Shown: one piece after another, positions 45,463-56,928 of the stretch
How the letters are laid out: every line of letters begins with the position of its first letter
How positions within the stretch are numbered: the stretch's first letter is position 1
From: Sanderia malayensis
Taxonomy: Eukaryota; Cnidaria; Scyphozoa; Semaeostomeae; Pelagiidae
Reading direction: 5' to 3'
Length of the DNA stretch: 64,000 nt
NCBI GenBank assembly: GCA_013076295.1
Contig: RQOL01000616.1
Coordinates: forward strand, 124,001-188,000
Notes under the pieces: model-generated
The model's database searches: none
What the model saw: only the letters and a program-made list of their open reading frames with translations
What the model was told of the DNA's origin: nothing
Translations under genes and position numbers: made by a program

Positions 45463-45559
45463 TATCTCAAGAAATTGGGCGGTCAGCCTACCGGCCCGGA
45501 TTGCTTGAGTAGCAAAACACATTTTACGGTCGGTGACCCCGATTTGCCGTGCAAATTCC
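45463..45559 (+). repeat. 97-bp direct repeat, copy 2
   Basis: Second copy of 44999-45095, starting 8 bp after the 264-bp repeat. Confidence 0.9.
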
Positions 45560-45807
45560 ATTCCGGCCACAGAACACGTAGTGTGACCCCACCGAACGTG
45601 ACACATAGTTCTTCCTGTAGAACTTAACTAAGAATTGTTCTCGTTATTATTACTATTATTCTTATTCTTATTATTATTATTATCTTTTGTTGCTGTTCTA
45701 TTATTTGGTCCGGAGATATCAATCCCCCCCCCTCCAAACGATAAACCTAGAAAATGGCAGGTCAGGAACGTACTGCTAAGAAATAACTGTAAACAAATCA
45801 TAACAAA

Positions 45808-46866
45808 TCATAATGAAGGCTCTGCAACCGTCGAAACACTGCGATCGGTATCGGCCGGAACCTTCTAAGGAAAACAATAAAGCCACATAAAGGCAGCAGG
45901 CAAAAGGTCACGCTAACCTAAAGGCTGGGCATAGCATTCGTCAATCGGGGCTCCCCAAAACGCTTTTATACATCCAAGGCTCAGAGCCCCCTGAGACACC
46001 ATATAAACATCCATTGCTCAAGGCTTCCTGAGACACCATATAACCATCCAGTGTTCAGCGCTCCCTGAGACACCATATAAACATCCAGTGTTCAGGGCTC
46101 CCTGAGACACCAAATAAATATCCATTGCTCAGGGCTTCCTGAGACACCATATAAACATCCAATGTTCAGGACTTTCCTGAGACACCATATAACCATCCAG
46201 TGTTCAGCGCTCCCTGAGACACCATATAAACATCCAGTGTTCAGGGCTTCCTGAGACACCATATAACCATCCAGTGTTCAGGGCTTCCTGAGACACCATA
46301 TAAACATCCAGTGTTCAGGGCTCCCTGAGACACCAAATAAACATCCATTGCTCAGGGCTTCCTGAGACACCATATAAACATCCAGTGTTCAGGGCTTCCT
46401 GAGACACCATATAAACATCCAATGTTCAGGGCTCCCCGAGACGCAATATCAACAGCCAGTGTTCAGGGCTCCCTGAGACACCATATAAACATCCATTGCT
46501 CAGGGCTTCCTGAGACACCACATACACATCCAGTGTTCAGGGCTTCCTGAGACACCATATAAACATCCAGTGTTCAGGGCTCCCCGAGACGCAATATAAA
46601 CTGCCAGTGTTCAGGGCTCCCTGAGACACCATATAAACATCCAGTGTGCAGGGCTTCCCGAGACATCATATAAGCCTCCCGTGTTCAGGGCTCCCTGAGA
46701 TATCATATAAAAATCCAGTGTTCAGGGCTTTCCTGCGACACTATTTACATAATCCTATTGAAGGCCCTGCAACCACAGCAGCATCACGATCGGCACCGGC
46801 AGGACCATCTAAGGAAGCAAAACGCCGAAACAGGCAGCAGGCAAAGGCCACGATAATCAACAGGCT
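45808..46866 (+). repeat. 37-bp minisatellite with flanking 120-bp repeats
   Basis: About 21 tandem copies of a 37-bp unit (GGCTCCCTGAGACACCATAT and 17 further bases) lie at 45965-46740. They alternate between CTCCCTG and CTTCCTG variants and TCCAGTGTT and TCCATTGCT variants. Imperfect direct repeats of about 120 bp containing CTGCAACC and GGCAGCAGGCAAA flank the array at 45808-45925 and 46745-46866. Confidence 0.9.
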
Positions 46867-47753
46867 TTAGAGTACACTTAAAAGTTGTTTAAACTTTTTT
46901 GTACCTATAACAGCCTCTCCTAAGTTCGTGGGTAAAAATCATCAACTGTAACCCCTACAGCACAAGACTCAAGAGACAGTAAGTGTAAACATTTTAGTCA
47001 AAAACTTCAACAGCACAGTGAACATTCCTGCCCAGTTTTGGCATGTTAAAATAAATGACGTTTGAATTCTTACTTGCTAACAGTAATTCCATTGAGCCCT
47101 CGAGTTGCTTCGCTCAACGTTCTTATTTCTATTGTTTCATTAATTTTGCCTGTCATGGGAAACTATTTGGTCTTCTATTCGATGGACAACATCGAGGGTG
47201 TAATTTGTTTGTCGCGCAGGAAGAAAAAATATCGGACGAGGAATATATTATGTTTCTCCCCTCCTTGTTTATATTCTCGAACAAAGTAGAGATATCAGAA
47301 TGCATAGCTTTGTGTCATTTGCTGCTGACATGTTTAACATAAAAGACGATCAAATGCAGATCGAAGCAATCAGGCAGTTCGACACTATGTATACAATCTT
47401 GTTGTTCAAAATACTGATCTGGAGAATCTTCATATAATTCATCGCTATCTCCCACGTCATTGAATTTGTTGTTTGCAATACGTCTAAAGCCAGCGATTTT
47501 GATAGAGGTTTCAATGTTGTTTGAACGTGTTGTTTGTTAAATGAGTTGGTATTTGAATGAAGCAAAATGAGCGCGACCATGATATGCATGTTTACATGTT
47601 AATTTGCTTGTTGCTGACAGGTCTTAATAGATGAAAAGGGACCCTGTTGCTAAAAATTTGGAACATTGCAAGTAGGATAGGCATTAATTAGATAATTGCA
47701 TTACGCAACACGCTGGGTTAGACGGACTTGGTCATATTTCAAGCTCTCGTGTA
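46867..47753. other. No gene recognised
   Basis: Overlapping frames at 47055-47342 and 47062-47289 have no domain. One has a GGAAGAAAAAATATCGG context but no splice logic that can be supported. Confidence 0.35.
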
Positions 47754-48384
47754 GAAGGGCCTTACGGCCCATGTACAGTCAACTTTCTGCGGACTTAGCT
47801 CAGTGGTGGTAATTAATTGGAATGCAAGGAATCGAGAAATTTGCTCAACGCTGAAAAGCAGCAAGTTGTAATCATGCATTACTCATGTAACTGCCTGATG
47901 ACATTAATAAACGAAAACAACATGGCTGGTTTTCGAAGCTCAGAACAAGATCAATATTACATATTATGAAAACGCACAGGAGAAATGTTCTGAATGAATT
48001 GTGAATTATGCCCCTCCATTGGCAACATTGATTGGCAAGTACCGTTATATTTTGGGCAAATATAACGGCTTCTTCAATAAATATAAAGAAAACCTTTTCT
48101 CTTCTTCAGGCATTTTTAATTGCATGCGTGACCTCAACAACAAAATGAAAACAAAACCTGCCTTTTTTCTTGCACAACAGCGAATATGTTATTGGCAATG
48201 ACAAGAGGAATTAAAGTGAGCAAGTTGAGCACCTCGCGATTTGCTCAAAGCTGCGGGGTGTTGCTCAGGCCAGAGATGACTATCTACAGTTCTGAGCAAG
48301 AGAACCCTGGGGCGATAATTGGGATAATCCCCAAAAATATGCAAGTCTTCTTGACTTGAGCATGACTGTACATGGGCCCTTACT
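47754..48384. mobile_element. Putative 630-bp TIR element
   Basis: AAGGGCC and GGCCCATGTACAGTCA at 47754-47780 recur inverted as TGACTGTACATGGGCCCTTAC at 48364-48384. No target duplication is evident and the interior lacks a transposase. Confidence 0.5.
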
Positions 48385-50082
48385 TAAGCCTAGTATCCAT
48401 ATAGTCGTTGAGGGTCGTTGAGGTTCTTTTGCAATCTTTGAGGGTCGCTGAAAAGATTAACGATGACGCAGAGACATGTCAAAAATTGATTTTAATCCTT
48501 CCAGCCACCCAAAGCGACTGGGTTTTTGAGGGCAGCCCAGGTTCACCAAGGTAATAACGATTGATGATGATTATGCAACCGTGGCACAAAGAGCTAATGT
48601 TGTTAGCCCACACAACATCAATAGAGGAAGCCCAAGGGTGAGAAATCAAACAAAACACAGCAGTTTATTGGTTTGGGCACAGTGTGAAGAAATTATCGGG
48701 CACCAGGATCCAGGCGGCCACGACAAACATGCCGTTGCTGGAGACAAGCCAATTTATTTCTTGGGGGAGGTGACGCAATTTGTGTTCTTTTCTTTTGACA
48801 AATGGTGGCTGGCCCTCTCATAAAGTAAATGCAAGTATAACGATAAACAGTCAAAGAACAAATCAAAATAAGAACGATAACAGGTAATTGCTATATTTTC
48901 CGTCAGTAATCCATGCACAGAGAAAACGACGTGTCAGAATATGACTAACACAATAATCAACTGAACATAAACTGAGAATGCTAGCTGCATTTTACACGAT
49001 TTAGTTTCTCCCAAGATGGTCAGTTACCGAGCACACCATGGTCACCTCGCAAAACATAGCAAAGGCTAGGTGTTGACTGACACTTTACATAGAACAGAAA
49101 TTGTTGACGAAGAAAGAAAACAAGTTGTTTACAATAAAACTTGTTTGTGGTCGTAACAGTAATAGGAACAACAATACAGAAAATATCAACGTTTGGAGTA
49201 TCCGTAGTGATTTGGCTATTTGTGCCAGGGTGAGTTACCAACCCAACATCCGACAGTAGATTTTAGCCCAAATTAATGTTAAGGTCGCTAGACTCAAGGT
49301 TAGCGCTCCAAATTTTAGAGTAATTTTAGAGCTCTGCTTTTGTTAGAGTGACATACGCGGCATTTCATCAATTTGTACTTTGAAACTGAATGGCCTGCCC
49401 GTCTCTATTTTCGTGGTAACGACCCATCAAATTGTCGTGATACTCCTTAAGAGACAAATATTCCACAGTTTCCAAGTGATGTTTGACAAGCTCAAATATA
49501 ATAAGTTTACGAGTCCGTGGACGATCGGAATCATTGATTTTTCTTTCACTAAGGTGCGAGAAGGTGAAAATGTAAGCTGTTGCGGGCAAAATTGTCGTGT
49601 TAGTCGTATGTGTTGGAAAGAATAGAAAGACTGTCTTTCTCGTTGGCTAAAGCAATTCCCCAACGACTATACGAAGTTGGGATTGTTGAACAGTCACCGC
49701 ATCCTAGCAGAACAAAATGTTCACGTAACGTGTGGCCTACAAAATTTGCGTAAAACTTACTGCAGGCCAGAGGCCAAAAAAGGGGTGGCCCGAACGACAT
49801 ATTCCAGGTTTTTCGAACTATAACACCAAGTCTCGCGAAGAATAAATTACAATATTACATGGATGGATCGGTAAACTATCGGTCGCTTGGGATGTTGAAA
49901 CAAGCACGAGCTGAATTCGAAACAGTGGAAATGTCTTGTTTACATATAGCTAGCAAGTGCCAAGTGAACCTGTGCTTTAATTAAGATACATTACCAAATG
50001 AAAACGATCTCACCGGCGTTGTTCACGTTGTCTTGAAAATCGTCGCCATGAAAACAGCAATAAGCCATAGGAAGAAACGCAA
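48385..50082. other. No gene supported
   Basis: Contains short GTCGTTGAGG-type repeats at about 48400-48460. Minus-strand frame 49600-49800 (MSFGPPLFWPLACSKFYANF start) and plus-strand frame 48581-48823 have no recognisable domain and are left unassigned. Confidence 0.35.
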
Positions 50083-50345
50083 GAAATTGAACCTTTGTTG
50101 TTGGTCCCCAAGAGTCGAATGATGGAATGCTTTAGTTTGTTACTAAGATATGATCCAGCTAGCTCTCACACACAGTATGATCACAGTAAGACCCTTAAAA
50201 CTCAACCCTCATAGGAAGTAATGCCAAGGACTGGTTCCTTGAAGTTATTATCATTATTATGCCCAGAAATGATGTGATTCAGCATGCATCATTATAAACA
50301 TTTCTTTCGAACATTAATCCCGCTTAAACAAGGCTTAACCAGCAT
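50083..50345 (+). repeat. 264-bp direct repeat, copy 2
   Basis: Same orientation as 45192-45455, 4.9 kb downstream, with a few substitutions. Confidence 0.88.
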
Positions 50346-50884
50346 AAAAACATTTTAAAAAGACAATACATTGAATATTTTTACAAATTTAATCTCAACG
50401 CATATTTGCACTGCGCTTTATATCATTGAACTGCTATGAGTGTTGTCAGATTGGAGGCTGCTAATGTCATGGTAACTTCACCAATCAATCCCTCCTTTTT
50501 CCTCCCCCCTCCTCGGGAGATGAACTGTTTTGATTGAACTAATTATATGAGAGATGCCAGAGGATTCGTAAGCATTTTAACTTTTGGACTTCCTTTGAAG
50601 AAAACATTGTAGGTATGCTTCAATATTCACGAATAAAGCATTATACAAAATTTAATGTCTTTTTTGAGCTTCCTCGTGACGAACTAATTTTCAAATTTCT
50701 AGTGACAATAACTTGCAATAAGCATGCAGCTCTTTCTTAGTATTTTTCTGTTGTATATGTTCAAAAATTGAATCTTTTTCATCAAAAGGGAAAGAAAACG
50801 GCTTTGGAAGAAATTGTCAAACGTATCGAAGTTTATACAGGATTTTCAGGTTCAAAATTAAAATTTATTATTCGAAGACATACC

Positions 50885-51102
50885 TGGTGGCTCTCCATCG
50901 ATATAAAAATCATTGAAGAGCTCCGTTTGAGCTGATTCGGCTTGTTGAATATCCAGCAATTGAAGGTAAATGTTCTCACAAATTGGAAACCAGCTAGCGC
51001 AAGTTGTTAATGCTTGCAATAAGCTGAAGTCCACGTAATATTCAGCCTTACAACGCTTTTCATAAGCAATGTTGCTCTTTGTGTTTACGATTGTGACGTA
51101 AG
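50885..51102 (-). CDS. Candidate exon of an unknown gene
   Basis: A minus-strand frame is open from a TAA near 51105 to a GTATGT donor just after GEPPG (about 50884). It reads SNIAYEKRCKAEYYVDFSLL, then ASWFPICENIYLQLLDIQQA and AQTELFNDFYIDGEPPG. The mixed composition looks protein-like and the donor fits. No start codon, convincing acceptor or family is seen. It could be chance. Confidence 0.3.
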
Positions 51103-51105
51103 ATT

Positions 51106-52519
51106 AATTTGGGTGGGAGGTAGACCGTTGCACAATTGAATGGTTCATGAGCAGTGATTGATGAGCAACAGCAGCTAAATAACAACAATGATACAATGGT
51201 AATATCTGCTTGTAAATTAAATAATGAATATCCCAGAAATTCATTGTTGCTTTTTAATTCTTTTAGATTCCAAATGTAAGTTTACGATAAAAATTAAGCG
51301 TAACAATCGAAATGCATAGAATAGGGCTATCTCTATGATGCAATTTTTAGTAATCAATAGAGTAACTGGTTTTATTCTCAAATTAGTTTATTGCATCAAT
51401 ATAGTTACAACGCAACTTAGATATATACTATTTCTATGATAATGAGAATGGCCTACAGGTGCAAAAAACGGAAATAGTACAATTTAAAATTAACTGTCAC
51501 ACAAAGACAATTAAGAAATCAACACTATTAATGCTATCTCGACGGGTATTGCCCTAAGCAGCAAATATATAGTTTTCATTTCATTTGCAATCCAAAAGAT
51601 ACCTTCATGTAGCATGGCGCTTTTTTGCACCGCCTTTACAACTGCTTTGGTGTTCAATGCAAAAATCTTCTTTGTAATTCTTGAATCCAATTCATCAGTG
51701 TTCACATAATTCTCTACGTTTTGTGACCAGGTAGTTGTAGAAATTTAATAGGCTGTTTTGTTTTCTCTGTTGTTCTAAGCAAAGGTATCACCCTGAAAGG
51801 TTCTTAAGACATTGGTTTTTGTGTGCGGGTGTTCACTGTAAATAACCTTAGCTGTTGGTAAGTAGCAGACGATGGACTCCTCAATGTTTGATCGTAGAGT
51901 ACTTAAATCTTTCCCCATGCATAAATGGTTGACAACGGAAAGAAACTAGTCTCTGCTTGCCGCTGATTTCACAAGCATGCTTGAACCATCTGATGACATT
52001 GGTACAAAAGAACCCAAACGGCATCTGCTGGGCATTGGATTTTGAGAAACTTGCCAAGAGTAGCACGTGTTTCTGAAATGCAGTTCACGTGTTCAGATGT
52101 AAGGATCGTTGATGGAAGCCTGCAAGAATTTCAATGGCAATCTAGAGTTAGTAAAGAAGATTGTAAATAATAAAACTTTTTATCGTTTGTCCACCCTCTA
52201 AACATCCAAAGCTTAATTTTATTACATCGTTTTGAGCTTGCTTTACGTTCTCATTGAAACCTTGAATTTAAATATGAATTTAATTGAATTGCTTTTTAAA
52301 GTCGATTGAAATTTAGCTGGACTAATGCAGATTCTTGGAAACAAGGCTGTAATAGCTGATTATGTTTGAGCAAGCATTACGCGTGAGCCAATATAAACAC
52401 AGATGACGTCCTTTCTTCCCATTTCACCTACAAACCTGTTTTGCGTGTAACTTGCATCTATTTGCTGCACTATGATTGCTTGCATGTACGTCTAGATTTG
52501 TGTCTTGACTTGATATCTT
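51106..52519. other. No gene supported
   Basis: Minus-strand frames at 51511-51705 (ending IPVEIALIVLIS) and 51881-52066 are open, but no domain or exon chain can be shown. Confidence 0.3.
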
Positions 52520-52850
52520 TCACTTTTGAAGTATGATACCAGCATTCCTTTACTTACGTTTGCGATTGTTACAATAATATAGCGATGAAGTTTCTTGTGG
52601 GCAATTTCTAAAACCTGCATATCTTTTCATTGTGCAATGATGCAACTTCGCGATGAATGTTCGTAAAGCAGAATGCGAAGATGAAAGAAACATATTTCAA
52701 GTCCTTTAAAATAAGTCAATCTCATATCCAATGAATACTAAAGGCTTGAATACATTTACTAGTAAAGCCAATGCCACGCACACTCTAATCTGCCATCGTA
52801 ATAGATTACCTATGCAATAAAAACTACCCTGTTATTCTGAGTTGCGTGAG
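52520..52850. repeat. Relative of the RLE LINE 3' segment joined to its 5' motif
   Basis: 52520-52815 matches 15560-15855, and the following AAAACTACCCTGTTATTCTG resembles 19606-19625. It may be an internally deleted derivative of the RLE LINE. Confidence 0.45.
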
Positions 52851-53517
52851 AGCTAAACTTGAGTTTCAAACATCTATGAACATGTACACGTATTGGATTC
52901 AATTAAAGGGCTTATGCAGACTAAAATGACATATCGAATTTTTTACGAAAAAAAAAAGAAAAAGATCTGAATGCCAATATGAACCATTTTGAGTGTTTTG
53001 TGACGAGTAGAAGTATGCTTTTCTTTTAAGCTCAAACACACCCAGGTCTGTTGAAGATGTTTCTCTCATTACGACGTCAGTTTGATGACACGCGAATCAG
53101 TTTTATAGGGATCGGTATGGGAAAATTTGATCGCGAACAACAGTTTTTTTAATACCTCGACTTAAGTCATACCGATTTAAATTCTCTCACCAGTGGCTAA
53201 AATCGCGATACTTTCAAGTAAACACAAATTTGATCACAAATTTTTGAGAAAATAAAATTTCCATGATTTTGTTTCCTTGTGTATGTTTATTTTAAAGACT
53301 TTTCATCAGTGTAAAAGTATTCGAAAAGAGGTTGAGAACGGCCATGAACGTAGAAAGCATTTAAAACTTTGGAGGCGTGGTCGTTTGAAACACACATTTC
53401 ATGGTCTAATGCTGTTAGTGTCCTGTTTCTCATAAAAAGGACGCCTCTTTGCGCATGCGCCTTTTAAGTCAAAACAGTAGGCCCACGTGCGAGAAGATAA
53501 TCTTGATTTGGCCGGTT
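52851..53517. other. No gene recognised upstream of the U2 fragment
   Basis: AT-rich. No proximal sequence element could be identified by comparison, because the upstream of the other U2 copy differs. Confidence 0.35.
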
Positions 53518-53571
53518 GATAAGAAACCTTTGTTTGTTGTCGCTTCTCGGCCTTTTGGTTAAGATCAAGTG
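53518..53571 (+). pseudogene. U2: U2 snRNA 5' end fused to a LINE
   Basis: 53539-53571 equals U2 nucleotides 1-33 with changes at nt 1 (A to G) and nt 21 (C to T). It is preceded by GATAAGAAACCTTTGTTTGTT, the same 21 bp that precedes the copy at 42649. The match stops after AAGATCAAGTG, just before the rest of the branch-site recognition sequence, where LINE 5' sequence starts. Confidence 0.88.
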
Positions 53572-53649
53572 ATAATTATAGAAGTCGTTGTGATAGGGTC
53601 AAGCTCTATCAAATTTGCAGTAATTTTTATTGGAAGTTTCAATCAAGAT

Positions 53650-54925
53650 GTCGAAGATGACCCATGTCTCTTACAGTAGAGCAGCGGCAAAGGCTGTGGA
53701 TCAACGACGCTTCGATGACGATGTGGATGTTCGAGATGAAGCTATCAACGTATTGGAAAGAAGTGGTATGTTGAAAGACAATGTCTCTGGGAAATAAGGA
53801 TATCCTGGATGTTTTGATTGCTCAAGGATTTAAAATTTGTTGCATGAAGCAAACGCAAAACAGAGATTATCTAGTCACTCTGGACTCCGTAGCGAGCAAG
53901 AAAAACCTACTCGCACTTGGCTCTTAAACAGTTAATGGCGTTATGTTGAAACTTACAGCTTTTGCCATTTTTGCGCAGCTTTTGCCGTTAAAGCATGTCC
54001 CAAGTTATATCCAGATTGGAACTCATTCCATCATGTTCCGATATGCCGGCCAGCCGAGAACGTGTCGCAGGTGTGATGGTGCTGGCCATGAGACGCAGCG
54101 CTGCCAGCGGTATAAATGCCATGACTGCGGCAAGATTGGTCACAACACGGATGCCTGCAACCAGGATCCCATGTGTCCCTTTTGCTTTTCCCCCAACCAG
54201 ATCCGAGCGTGAGAACCATTTTTATCTCCATTTATTATGCACCGTTTGAGATGCAAATGGATGCGTTGCGGTCCCGCTTGAGAGAGTATGGAGAAGTTCT
54301 TGGACTTTGAAGGAACAAAGTTCAAGGAACAGTATTTACAATGGTCTCGTCACGGCGCAGCTTTTGCCGTTAAAGCATGTCCCAAGTTATATCCAGATTG
54401 GAACTCATTCCATCATGTTCCGATATGCCGGCCAGCCGAGAACGTGTCGCAGGTGTGATGGTGCTGGCCACGAGGCGCAGCGCTGCCAGCGGTATAAATG
54501 CCATGACTGCGGCAAGATTGGCCACAACACGGATGCCTGCAACCAGGATCCCATGTGTCCCTTTTGCTTTTCCCCCAACCACTCCCTTCAGTCTTGCCGA
54601 GACTATTGGGAGTGTGTGGAGGACCTCGGTGAAGTGGACCCTGTGGAGCTTGTCAAAGATGATCCACAACAGTCCCAAGAGTCAAAGGTAAACCTCAGAG
54701 ACCCCAGTATTTAACTCGTTCTTCCTCTGGCCCTGGCAACACAAGCGCTATTCCTAAGCCGCACCAATCTTATTGTTCTCTACAACCAATGGAAGCCAAC
54801 GATACGGCAAAGCGTGTTCTCCAAGAAAGTGAAACTGAATCTGTAGCCTCAAAAGTTGGAGTTAACACAAAAACAAAAATAAAAAAGAAGGTATGTGCTG
54901 CTAAAAGGATTGTCCGTAATTAATA
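53650..54925 (+). pseudogene. Tx1-like ORF1 (RRM-like and CCHC knuckles)
   Basis: Starts MSKMTHVSYSRAAAKAVDQR at 53650, a start not present in copy 1. An RRM-like block and Cys knuckles (CRRCDGAGHEAQRC, CHDCGKIGHNTDAC, CPFCFSPNHSLQSC) follow. A 225-bp knuckle block is present twice (53974-54199 and 54358-54583). Frameshifts at about 53795 and 54250-54310 and a stop at about 53925 break it. The tail ends KRIVRN. ORF1 of this LINE group is an RNA-binding protein. Confidence 0.82.
53974..54583 (+). repeat. Internal 225-bp duplication in Tx1-like ORF1
   Basis: 53974-54199 and 54358-54583 are near-identical copies from GCAGCTTTTGCCGTTAAAG to TTTTCCCCCAACCA. The upstream copy interrupts the reading order seen in copy 1, between LKLT and PSV. 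Confidence 0.88.
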
Positions 54926-54937
54926 ACCCGTATAATG

Positions 54938-55996
54938 ATAACATGAGTATTAAAATTATATCTCTTAACGTACACGGCTTGAGATGTCTTGATAGGTGCC
55001 AGGATTTAATTTTTTGGCTTGGTACTTTTTATTTCGATATTATATATATACAGGAGACTCATTTCACCTGCAAAGCTGACACTGTTGCTCTTTCTCGTAT
55101 TTGGGAAGGCCAATGTTTTTTTTCGTTTGGCTCCAGTCATAGTGCTGGTGTTGTTGTTCTGCTCAACAAGAATTTTTCCCACAAGCTATCTTCCTGTTCA
55201 TATGATATTAATGGTCGTTGGTTCAACCTATCGTTGGATATTGACTCGACAGCGTTACAGCTTATCAATATATATGCAACAAACACAATAGGTGAGAGGT
55301 GCTCTTTTTTTCATCCTTGTTTTCTGTTATTAAAGGAGGTGTTCCCACTGTATTTGGTGGTGACTTCAATTGTATTGAAGATGTCTTTCTCGACAAATGT
55401 GGCGGTGATACCCAGCTAGGCTCTTCTGATTTACATTGCCCACAAGCTATCAATACTTCCTTTGGTCTTACTGATGTCTTCAGATCGCTTAATCCTTCAG
55501 CTTGATCCTTTACATGGTCTAATAACAATGTCTCTTGTCGTCTAGACAAATTCTATGTTTCTGACGCGTTACTATCTAACTGTATTTCCTCTAGCATCAT
55601 GTGTTTTCCACTCTCTGATCACGACGGTCCTGTTTTCCCCTTCACCCCACCTAATGTTCCAAAAAGGGATCGGGGCACATGAAAATTTAATACCCGATTG
55701 CTCTCGGATGCAGCCTTAACGTCAATCTGTATATCTTACTCAAAAAAGGTTGCCAAGCAAATTCGGTTTGAAAGACAACAGCTTGAGACCCAAATTCAAT
55801 CTCTTTCGTCTACTTCTTCAGGTGATAAACACCATTTGCAAGCTGCTAGGAAGCGTCTTTACAACTTAGATATGATTCGAATATCTGGTGCCAGAATTCG
55901 TTCAAAAGAATTGTATTTTTCAGAATTCAAAAAGTCCTTGCGTTACTTTTTCTCTCTGGAAAACAAAAGACAACAAAGGAAGGTCATATCATCATC
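54938..55996 (+). pseudogene. Tx1-like ORF2 start: APE endonuclease
   Basis: MSIKIISLNVHGLRCLDRCQ starts at about 54943. Motifs are IIYIQETHF, SAGVVVLLNK, LINIYA, GGDFNCIED and LSDHDGPVF, all landmarks of APE-type LINE endonucleases. It nicks target DNA for target-primed reverse transcription. Frameshifts occur near 55310 and 55505. The ENKRQQRKVIS segment is the last part before the CR1-like insertion. Confidence 0.82.
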
Positions 55997-56093
55997 ACGG
56001 CTTAGTCACAGACAGAGTGAGTCCCATGGGTAATGATATCAGTATCCAGAGGTAGTAAGAAAAAGAGACGGAACGGCACTAGCAGCAGCAGAA

Positions 56094-56892
56094 ATGACAA
56101 CAACAGAACATTTTCAGTACACATTTAATCACCAGCCAGAAACAGAATCTAATAATTTGAGAAGACAAACAAATGTAGTCCCAGGGGGGTTGTCATATGC
56201 TGAAGTTGTACAGCAACAAAGAGCACCTTTCAGACCGCAAGAAAATAGTAAATGGGGAAAAACACAGAAAGATTTCACCAAAGGAATCGAATTGGCCAGG
56301 GAAGCAACACAATAATTCTGGACATGTAACATCATTTCAAGCAAGCAAAGTTAGGCCTCAAGGATATCGAGAGTCCCATCGAGAGAAACCTGAAATGGCT
56401 ATCATTGGTGATTCAATTGTGGGAGGTATAAACAGAAGAGATATCAACACAGAAACAAAGGATTATTTTGTAGCCGTTAAAACATTCAAGGAAGCAACAG
56501 TCGATGGAATGGACTCATACATCATCCCAACAATTAAGAAGCAACCAGAGGGTCTGATCATACATTGCGCAACAAATAATCTCAGAAAAGATGACCCCGA
56601 CATTATCGCTTCCAAAATCTTGAGCTTGGCATTTGAAGCCAAACAAAAGATAAAGCATGTAGCTGTTTCAAGCTTGATAGCAAGAGGAGATTCTGACATC
56701 ATGGAGAATAGGAGATATCACGTAAATCAAACCCTAGAGCGCTCACTGGCTCCCTATGGCATATGTTTCATTAAACACAATAATATAGACATTGATTGGA
56801 GAGACCCTTTATGGAAAGACGGTATTCACCTTAGTGACCATGGTAATGCAAAATTCACAGGTAATTTCATAAGATTTTTAAATGAACCGTGA
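56094..56892 (+). pseudogene. CR1-like ORF1: SGNH hydrolase
   Basis: The N-terminal part (56094-56315) and main part (56197-56892) are in two frames, so one frameshift lies near 56300. The main part has block I MAIIGDSIVGG (nucleophile Ser), a block III-like IIHCATNN where GTND is usual, and block V DGIHLSDHG (catalytic Asp and His). The fold is an SGNH/GDSL esterase found in CR1/L2-group LINE ORFs. The Ser-Asp-His set is retained, so activity could have persisted until recently. Confidence 0.85.
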
Positions 56893-56928
56893 CTATTTAA
56901 TGAAAGTAATTACATTGATTTCAACCGT

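Noticed and set aside
45635..45868. Leu/Phe-rich frame that looks like a signal or membrane segment
   Set aside because: Translation of a TTATTATTAT-type simple repeat.
45965..46740. CRISPR-like or coding tandem array
   Set aside because: Head-to-tail 37-bp units with no spacers; 37 is not a multiple of three and frames close quickly.
47790..47870. tRNA-like start GGACTTAGCTCAGTGGTGG
   Set aside because: It resembles a tRNA A box, but no B box, acceptor-stem complement or anticodon arm follows.
48581..48823. 80-codon plus-strand frame
   Set aside because: No domain, splice context or repeated copy; kept only as an unassigned frame.
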